Below the pieces are notes generated by a model. That model searched no databases, was not told the origin of the DNA, and saw only the letters and a program-made list of their open reading frames with translations. Position numbers and translations under genes: made by a program. Positions 42,025-46,957 of a stretch of DNA of 46,957 nucleotides are shown piece by piece. The stretch comes from Candidatus Rokuibacteriota bacterium. GTDB taxonomy: Bacteria > Methylomirabilota > Methylomirabilia > Rokubacteriales > CSP1-6. The DNA lies in contig QHSA01000135.1 in assembly GCA_003220315.1 (NCBI GenBank), forward strand, positions 1 to 46,957, given 5' to 3'. Every line of letters begins with the position of its first letter. The first letter of the stretch is position 1.

Positions 42025-45000
42025 CTACGCCTCCTTCCGGACGTTGCAGAGGAGGGCTTTCGACTCCTGGATGAACGTCGTCGGGTCGCCGAGGCTCGCG
42101 ACCAGGTCGTTCGTGACGTCACCGCGCGCGGACTGCATGACACCCTGGTAACCCCAGTGCCACGGGATGCCGACCTGGTAGACCTTCTTGTCGTTGATCA
42201 TGAAGGGCTGGATCCGCTCGGTGACGAGCGCCCGCACCTTGATCTTGGCGCGCGGCGTCTCGACGGTGACCATGTCACCGTTCCGGATGCCGAGCTCCTT
42301 GGCCATCTCGGGCCCGATCTCCGCGAAGTGACCGAAGAAGAGCTCGGAGAGCCACGGCACGTGGCGCGACATGCCGGCCGCGTGGTGCTCGGTGAGCCGA
42401 TACGTGGTCAGGATGTAGGGGTACCGGTCGGGTGTGCCGAGCTTGTTCAGGTCGCCGATGTTGTACACCTTCGCCAAGGGGTTGGTCTGCACCTTGGACA
42501 GGAGATTCTGCGTCGGCGACTCGAACGGCTCGTAGTGCTCGGGGAACGGGCCGTCCACGATCGACGCGAAGAACTGACCGAGGCCGTGAGGGTTCATGAT
42601 GAAGGCGTCCGTCCCGCTGACCCCCTTGAACGGGCCGTCCTTCGCCCGCGGCGCGTCCGGCGCCATCGTCGGGCTGAAGTCCGGCACGTCGTTGCCCACC
42701 CACTTCTTCGCTTCCGCGTCCCACCAGATGAGCTTCTTCTTCTCGCTCCATGGTTTGCCCGAGGGATCGGCGGAGGCGCGATTGTAGATGATCCGTCGGT
42801 TCGCCGGCCAGGCGAAGCCCCAACCGTGGCCGAGGTAGTCGCCCGCCTTGGGCTTCTCGCGTCGGAGGGCCATGTTCTTGCCCTCCTCGGGGTAGATGCC
42901 GGTGTAGATCCAGTTGCCGCACGCGGTGGACCCGTCGTCGCGCAGGTGGCCGAACGTCTTGAGCGGCTCGCCCTTCTTGTAGAGGGGCGCGCCGTCCTTG
43001 TCCGTGAGGTCCTCGGTCGTGTAGCCGTTGCACTCCTTCAGCACCAGCTCCATGTTGGGCTCCTGCTTGGGCCCCTGGGGCTGGTAGTCCCACACCAGAT
43101 CGAGAACCGGCCGATCCCTCCTGGCCTTGGAGCCCGCGTAGAGCGCCTTGAGGCGAGTGCCCACGTCGACGATGAACGCCGCGTCGGAGCGCGCATCGCC
43201 GGGCGGCTCGACGGCCCTCACGTGCCACTGGGCCATCCGCATCGTGTTGGTGATCGAGCCGTCCTTCTCGGCGGCCGGCGCGCCCGGGATGTAGAAGACC
43301 TCGACCTGCGAGGACTTCGGATCGATCCCCGGCTCCTTCCAGACGGCGGCGGTGTCGGTCTCGAAGAGGTCGACCACGACCATCCACTCCAGATTTCGGA
43401 GCGCCTGCCGCGCCATCTTGGCGTTCGGGCTGTCCACCGCCGGGTTCTGGCCCATGCAGATGAACCCCTTCACCTTCTTCTCGTACATCCCGACGACGAA
43501 GTGCTGGTGGGAGTACGCGTCGGCCTTCTCGCGCTTCGGGAGATAGTCGTAGGCGTAGTCGTTCGCCGTCGTCGCCGCCGGCCCCCACCACGCCTTGAGC
43601 AGGCTGACGACGAACTTCGGGTTGTTGACCCAGTAGCCGCCCTTCGGCGTCGTCTTCTCGAGGTAATCGGTGAGCGTCGGGTGCGGCCCCTGGAGCGGCG
43701 CCGCCGGGTAGCCCGGCAGCATGTGGTAGAGGGTGCCGAAGTCGGTGGCGCCCTGCACGTTCGAGTGGCCGCGGAGGGCGACGACGCCGCCGCCCGGGCG
43801 CCCGATATTCCCCAGGATGAGCTGCAGCATGCAGAGGGCACGGATCTGCTGCACGCCGTTCGTCGACTGGTTGAGCTGCAGCGCGTACGAGACCGTCGCC
43901 GTCTTGTCGGGCCCCGAGGCCGAGCAGTAGATGTCGGCGACCTTGAGGAACAGCTCCTTCGGGATGCCGCAGACCCGCTCGACCATCTCCGGGGTGTAGC
44001 GGCTGTACTGCCGGCGCAGGCGCTGGAACACGCAGTTCGGATCGCGAAGCGTCGGGTCCTTCTTCGGATAGCCGTCGGCGTCCAGCTGGAACTTCCACGT
44101 GGACTGGTCGTAGCTCCGGATGGCGGGGTTGAATCCGCTGAAGAGCCCGTCCAGGTCCGTCGGGGTCTTGAACTGGGGGTCGAGGACCAGGGAGGCGTTC
44201 GTGTACGCCACGACGTAATCGTGGAAGTATTTCTTGCTCTCGATCGCGTAGTGGATCAGGCCGCCGAAGAACACGATGTTGGTGCCCGATCGGATCGGCA
44301 CCCAGATGTCCGCCGTGGCCGAGGTCCGGGTGAAGCGCGGGTCGACGTGGATGATCTTCGCGCCGCGCTCCTTGGCCTTCATCACCCACTTGTAGCTGAC
44401 CGGGTGACACTCGGCCCAGTTCGAGGTCGGCATGATCACGTCCGCGTGCTGGACGTCGATGAGGTTGGTCGTCATCGCGCCGCGGCCGAAGGTCGCCCCG
44501 AGGGCGGGCACCGTGGCCGAGTGGCAGAGACGGGCGGAGTTCTCTAGATTCACGAGCCCCAGGCCCCGCGCGAGCTTGGCGATCAGGTAGTTTTCCTCGT
44601 TGTCGAGCACCGACGACCCGAGCCAGGCGATACCCTCGCACCGGTTCACGGTGACGTCCCGCGCGCCGACCCGCACCTTCTCGACGAAGCTCGCGTCGCG
44701 CGTCTTCTTCACGCGCTGGGCGATCTCGGCCATCATCCAGTCGAGCGGCTTCTCCTCCCACGTGGTCGCGCCCGGCGCGCGGTAGAGGCACTTGGTGATC
44801 CGCCGCTCGTTCAGCGACAGCTGGTACGTCGACGAGCCCTTCGGACAGAGCGCGCCCTCGGTGTGGGGCGCGTCGGGGTCACCCTCGATATCGACGATCT
44901 TGCCGTCCTTGACGTAGATGAGCTGGGCGCAGCCGACCGCGCAATACGGGCACACACCGGGAAACGCCTTGGCTTCCTTGATCCGTAGCGACGTCGCGGC

Positions 45001-45096
45001 CGCCTCCACGGGGCTCAGATCGATGGCCCCGGAGGCGACCGCGGTCGAGGCCGCGGCCATGCCGTATCTCAGGAAGTCGCGTCGCGACAGACTCAT
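42025..45096 (-). CDS. fdhA: Formate dehydrogenase molybdopterin subunit, Cys type, Tat-exported
   Basis: A 1023-residue FdnG-like catalytic subunit oxidising formate to CO2 with a bis-pterin molybdenum (or tungsten) centre. The Tat signal SRRDFLR is at 4-10. One [4Fe-4S] motif is C49-x2-C52-x3-C56 with C84. C191-H192 (RLCHSATVPALG) occupies the place of selenocysteine-histidine in E. coli FdnG, and the codon is TGC. FGRGAMTTNLIDVQHAD follows as in the FDH-N family. GAGGAG lies eight bases before the ATG. Active site predicted in the periplasm. Confidence 0.94.
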   Translation of the reverse strand: MSLSRRDFLRYGMAAASTAVASGAIDLSPVEAAATSLRIKEAKAFPGVCPYCAVGCAQLIYVKDGKIVDIEGDPDAPHTEGALCPKGSSTYQLSLNERRITKCLYRAPGATTWEEKPLDWMMAEIAQRVKKTRDASFVEKVRVGARDVTVNRCEGIAWLGSSVLDNEENYLIAKLARGLGLVNLENSARLCHSATVPALGATFGRGAMTTNLIDVQHADVIMPTSNWAECHPVSYKWVMKAKERGAKIIHVDPRFTRTSATADIWVPIRSGTNIVFFGGLIHYAIESKKYFHDYVVAYTNASLVLDPQFKTPTDLDGLFSGFNPAIRSYDQSTWKFQLDADGYPKKDPTLRDPNCVFQRLRRQYSRYTPEMVERVCGIPKELFLKVADIYCSASGPDKTATVSYALQLNQSTNGVQQIRALCMLQLILGNIGRPGGGVVALRGHSNVQGATDFGTLYHMLPGYPAAPLQGPHPTLTDYLEKTTPKGGYWVNNPKFVVSLLKAWWGPAATTANDYAYDYLPKREKADAYSHQHFVVGMYEKKVKGFICMGQNPAVDSPNAKMARQALRNLEWMVVVDLFETDTAAVWKEPGIDPKSSQVEVFYIPGAPAAEKDGSITNTMRMAQWHVRAVEPPGDARSDAAFIVDVGTRLKALYAGSKARRDRPVLDLVWDYQPQGPKQEPNMELVLKECNGYTTEDLTDKDGAPLYKKGEPLKTFGHLRDDGSTACGNWIYTGIYPEEGKNMALRREKPKAGDYLGHGWGFAWPANRRIIYNRASADPSGKPWSEKKKLIWWDAEAKKWVGNDVPDFSPTMAPDAPRAKDGPFKGVSGTDAFIMNPHGLGQFFASIVDGPFPEHYEPFESPTQNLLSKVQTNPLAKVYNIGDLNKLGTPDRYPYILTTYRLTEHHAAGMSRHVPWLSELFFGHFAEIGPEMAKELGIRNGDMVTVETPRAKIKVRALVTERIQPFMINDKKVYQVGIPWHWGYQGVMQSARGDVTNDLVASLGDPTTFIQESKALLCNVRKEA

Positions 45097-45159
45097 AGCG
45101 ACACTCCTCTGCGCACGCAGGATTGGAGGGTCAGATCGGACAGCGTCCCCGACTCGGCC

Positions 45160-45438
45160 CTAGACCTCGGGGCTCGCCAGTTCATCCCATGCCCGGCGCA
45201 GCAGGACGATCCTGTCGGGACGCCCGCCCGCCGGTTCGATCTTGATGATGTCCCCAGGGTGCAGCGTGTCGAGACCCGCCTTGGCGTCCTCGTCCGTGAC
45301 CACGAGCGTCTCTTCGGAACACGAGAGCTCGGCACAGACGTCGGCTTCACCCCTCACGCGCAGTCGGCCCTCGGCACGCTTGACCTCGACGACCACGAGG
45401 CGGGAACTCTGTATGTGCTCGGTGAGGCTTTGGGTCAT
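45160..45438 (-). CDS. Small hypothetical protein of the formate dehydrogenase operon
   Basis: A 92-residue cytosolic-looking protein I do not recognise. It contains VVEVKRAEGRLRVRGEADV, two cysteines (ADVCAELSCSEE), and a LHPGDIIKIEP stretch suggesting a small beta-barrel. AGGAGG eight bases before ATG 45438 fixes the start; a 22-residue upstream extension lacks support. It precedes fdhA by 63 bases. Possible accessory or regulatory role only by position. Confidence 0.7.
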   Translation of the reverse strand: MTQSLTEHIQSSRLVVVEVKRAEGRLRVRGEADVCAELSCSEETLVVTDEDAKAGLDTLHPGDIIKIEPAGGRPDRIVLLRRAWDELASPEV

Positions 45439-45523
45439 CGCCTGAACCTCCTGGACAGGAGTTGGGCGCAGAAATCGCGGGCATCCTAGGCATGGTCCGA
45501 CCACCCGTCAAGCCGCACCGCGT

Positions 45524-45883
45524 CTAACCTGGCTCGCCCGGTAACGGCAGCTCACCCGGCTCGCGCGGCGACATCTTCGGGGGGGCGTCGGGCGGGGCGT
45601 AGCGAGCCAGGCAGGAGGCGAGGAGCGCCTGCGCCTCCTCGCGCTGGCCCGCCTCGAGGGCCTCGACGATGGCACGGCGGGTGGCCAGGTCCACGATCGG
45701 CGCGTTCGTGAGTGGGTTGTAGCAGCGGCCGAGCTCGAGGAGCATCCGGTCGATGGCGCGGATGTCGACGAGATTCGTCTCGATCCGCCGGAACAGATCG
45801 AGGGCGTGGTCGTCTCGCCGACGGGATCGAAGGCCGCGCCGGAGGCTCTTGTACTTGGCGTCGAGGGAATTGTCCTCGCTCAC
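45524..45883 (-). CDS. Hypothetical protein of the formate dehydrogenase operon
   Basis: A protein of about 119 residues I do not recognise. It is largely helical, with an Arg-rich patch (LRRGLRSRRRDD), then LFRRIETNLVDIRAIDRMLLELGR and a Pro-rich tail. I prefer the GTG at 45883, with GAGG five bases upstream. An in-frame GTG at 45901 would add six residues and overlap the preceding small gene. It lacks cysteine clusters, signal peptide or membrane segment. Confidence 0.65.
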   Translation of the reverse strand: MSEDNSLDAKYKSLRRGLRSRRRDDHALDLFRRIETNLVDIRAIDRMLLELGRCYNPLTNAPIVDLATRRAIVEALEAGQREEAQALLASCLARYAPPDAPPKMSPREPGELPLPGEPG

Positions 45884-45890
45884 GGGTTCC

Positions 45891-46028
45891 TCACCGGGCA
45901 CGCGCGCTCGGGACGCGCTCGAGGCTCTCGAGCGGGTCGGCCTCGAGCGCGGGGTTCTCCGCGACGTAGTGCATAATCACCTCGAGGACCTGGGCGCGTC
46001 CGAGCTCCTCCGACGACAAGCGCTGCAC
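45891..46028 (-). CDS. Very small ORF between fdhD and the formate dehydrogenase genes
   Basis: A 45-residue reading frame starting at GTG (VQRLSSEELGRAQ) and ending TGA. The segment AQVLEVIMHYVAENP looks like a genuine amphipathic helix with strong G/C third-position bias. It lies 19 bases after fdhD and 7 bases before the next gene, filling an otherwise empty gap of the operon. The start is uncertain. I do not recognise the family. Confidence 0.5.
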   Translation of the reverse strand: MQRLSSEELGRAQVLEVIMHYVAENPALEADPLESLERVPSARAR

Positions 46029-46047
46029 GCCCCCGGGCCGTGTCGCG

Positions 46048-46821
46048 TCAGCGCCGCGTCGCCATGGCCTCCTCCCCCAGCAGGAGCGCGCTCCCGGCGT
46101 AGAGGTTGAGGCTGTCCCCCCGGACGTACCCACAGACGGTGACGTTGAGCTGCTCGGCGAGCGCGACCGCCATCTCCGTGGGCGACGTCCGCGACGCGAC
46201 GAGCGGCACGCCCATTCGCGCGGCCTTGAGCAGCATCTCGGAGGAGACGCGGCCAGTGGACAGGAGGATGCGGCCCTCGGTGGGGATCCCGCGCGTGAGC
46301 GCCTCGCCTTTGACCTTGTCCACCGCGTTGTGGCGCCCGACGTCCTCGGCGACGACGAGCAGCCGCTCCCCGTCGGACAGCGCCGCGCCGTGGATCCCGC
46401 GCGAGACCCTGTAGTGGACCGCGGCGGCGAAGAGCTCCTTCATCCTGAGCGCCAGCGTCTCCGGCGCTACGCGGAGCGTCGCGCGAAGCCTGGGAAACAG
46501 CCGGTGGTCGATGCGGAACGTGATGCCGCCGCCGCACCCCGAGGTCAGGATCCGCTCGGTCGGCAGCGTCACGGGACGGGCCAGCGTGACGTCGGCGCGA
46601 CCGTCCACGGCGGACACGTCGAGCCGGGTGATGTCGGCGGCATCCTCGATCACCTTCTCCATCCAGAGGTAGCCAACGACGAGCGCCTCGAGCTTGATCG
46701 GCGAGCAGAGGAGGGTGAGGAACTTCTCGCCGTTCACCCAGAGCGTGAGCGGCTGCTCGCGCACGACCTCGCCGGTGACCTCGTCGGCGCGATTGGCCCG
46801 GACTCGGAGGTAGGTTCGCAT
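46048..46821 (-). CDS. fdhD: Formate dehydrogenase accessory sulfurtransferase FdhD
   Basis: A 257-residue protein that in E. coli carries sulfur from IscS to the molybdenum cofactor of formate dehydrogenase. Landmarks are REQPLTLWVNGE, TSGCGGG with single cysteine C96 (E. coli uses a CxxC loop), VVAEDVGRHNAVDK and LSTGRVSSEMLLKAARMGVP. GGGGA lies seven bases before the ATG. It heads the formate dehydrogenase operon, behind a candidate promoter. Confidence 0.96.
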   Translation of the reverse strand: MRTYLRVRANRADEVTGEVVREQPLTLWVNGEKFLTLLCSPIKLEALVVGYLWMEKVIEDAADITRLDVSAVDGRADVTLARPVTLPTERILTSGCGGGITFRIDHRLFPRLRATLRVAPETLALRMKELFAAAVHYRVSRGIHGAALSDGERLLVVAEDVGRHNAVDKVKGEALTRGIPTEGRILLSTGRVSSEMLLKAARMGVPLVASRTSPTEMAVALAEQLNVTVCGYVRGDSLNLYAGSALLLGEEAMATRR

Positions 46822-46838
46822 CGGAACGTCCCCGCGCG

Positions 46839-46867
46839 ATTCTAGCGCGGATCTAGAGCGTTGGCAC
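46839..46867 (-). promoter_or_regulatory. Candidate promoter of the formate dehydrogenase operon
   Basis: On the minus strand GTGCCA (46862-46867) and TAGAAT (46839-46844) are spaced 17 bases apart. TAGAAT matches the -10 consensus at five of six positions. Transcription would start about ten bases before the fdhD ATG. The bases around it (CGCGCGATTCTAGCGCG, GATCTAG) are partly palindromic. Confidence 0.45.
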
Positions 46868-46957
46868 CTCCCTCACGCGAAATCGGCAAGTTCCAGTGCG
46901 CCAAGTGCGCCGGGTGCGATGCGGAATCCGGAGAGTTCGTCCGCGTGTGGCACCAGA
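46861..46957 (+). CDS. Possible start of a divergent Cys-rich gene, truncated by window end
   Basis: From a TTG at 46861 an open plus-strand frame runs to the edge. It reads GKFQCAKCAGCDAESGEF, with cysteines spaced C-x2-C-x2-C. From codon 10 on, third positions are almost all G or C, as in real genes here. The cysteine spacing arises from three 9-base direct repeats (46895-46921). With 32 codons, a weak start and no clear Shine-Dalgarno sequence this is only a possibility. Confidence 0.25.
   Translation, partial: MAPPSREIGKFQCAKCAGCDAESGEFVRVWHQ

Noticed and set aside
44524-44529. Selenocysteine in the formate dehydrogenase large subunit
   Set aside because: The codon at residue 191 reads TGC, and the frame contains no internal TGA.
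46822-46957. Sigma54-type promoter upstream of fdhD
   Set aside because: TGGC and TTGC elements occur on the minus strand, but the GG-to-GC spacing is 13 rather than 10 bases.

Overview
The window is a gene-dense bacterial chromosome segment of roughly 70% G+C (estimated by eye). Every confident gene lies on the minus strand, so transcription runs from high to low coordinates. High G+C, long overlapping operons, an alternative complex III, a membrane-facing formate dehydrogenase and C5-pathway heme synthesis suggest a member of Candidatus Rokubacteria / Methylomirabilota or a relative. That placement is inference, since no rRNA is present. There are no phage, plasmid, IS or CRISPR features, and no gene-free stretch exceeds 300 bases.

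Layout from the right end in the direction of transcription. (1) 46.8-39.45 kb is a formate dehydrogenase operon: fdhD, three small unknown genes, a Tat-exported Cys-type molybdopterin subunit, a four-cluster ferredoxin subunit, an NrfD membrane subunit and fdhE. (2) 39.4-30.5 kb is a heme operon: ccsA/hemX, hemA, hemC, hemD, hemB, then an Rrf2 regulator, cysK, a CysO-like sulfur carrier, a JAMM (Mec-like) protease and hemL. (3) 30.4-23.2 kb holds the six genes of alternative complex III (actA-F), a quinol oxidase complex that needs the heme made by the preceding operon. (4) 23.1-20.9 kb holds moeA and a YbgF/CpoB lipoprotein. (5) 20.6-10.4 kb is one apparent operon dprA-topA-xerC-hslV-hslU-argB-argD-argF-argG, with a good promoter in front and a hairpin behind. 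(6) 10.2-4.6 kb holds comB, pgsA, plsY, gpsA, galT, the tRNAs Gly(GCC), Cys(GCA) and Leu(UAA), lgt and rtcB. (7) 3.1-0 kb holds a B12-type radical SAM protein, moaA and the 5' part of a chlorite-dismutase-family gene. MoaA, MoeA and FdhD together support the molybdenum enzyme of region 1.

The least ordinary content is in the short intergenic and leader DNA. One family of about 63 nt sits immediately upstream of, and in frame with, gpsA and hemC. It is fused into the N-terminus of hslV, and a fourth degenerate copy lies farther upstream of hemC. A second family, with constant ends and a variable centre, lies at the 3' ends of cysK, hemB and hemC, twice as tandem arrays. A 48-nt tandem array lies inside the alternative complex III operon, and a double-hairpin element occurs twice in opposite orientations. 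The cysK-cysO-JAMM cluster with a cysteine-free Rrf2 regulator is the most interesting pathway-level feature.
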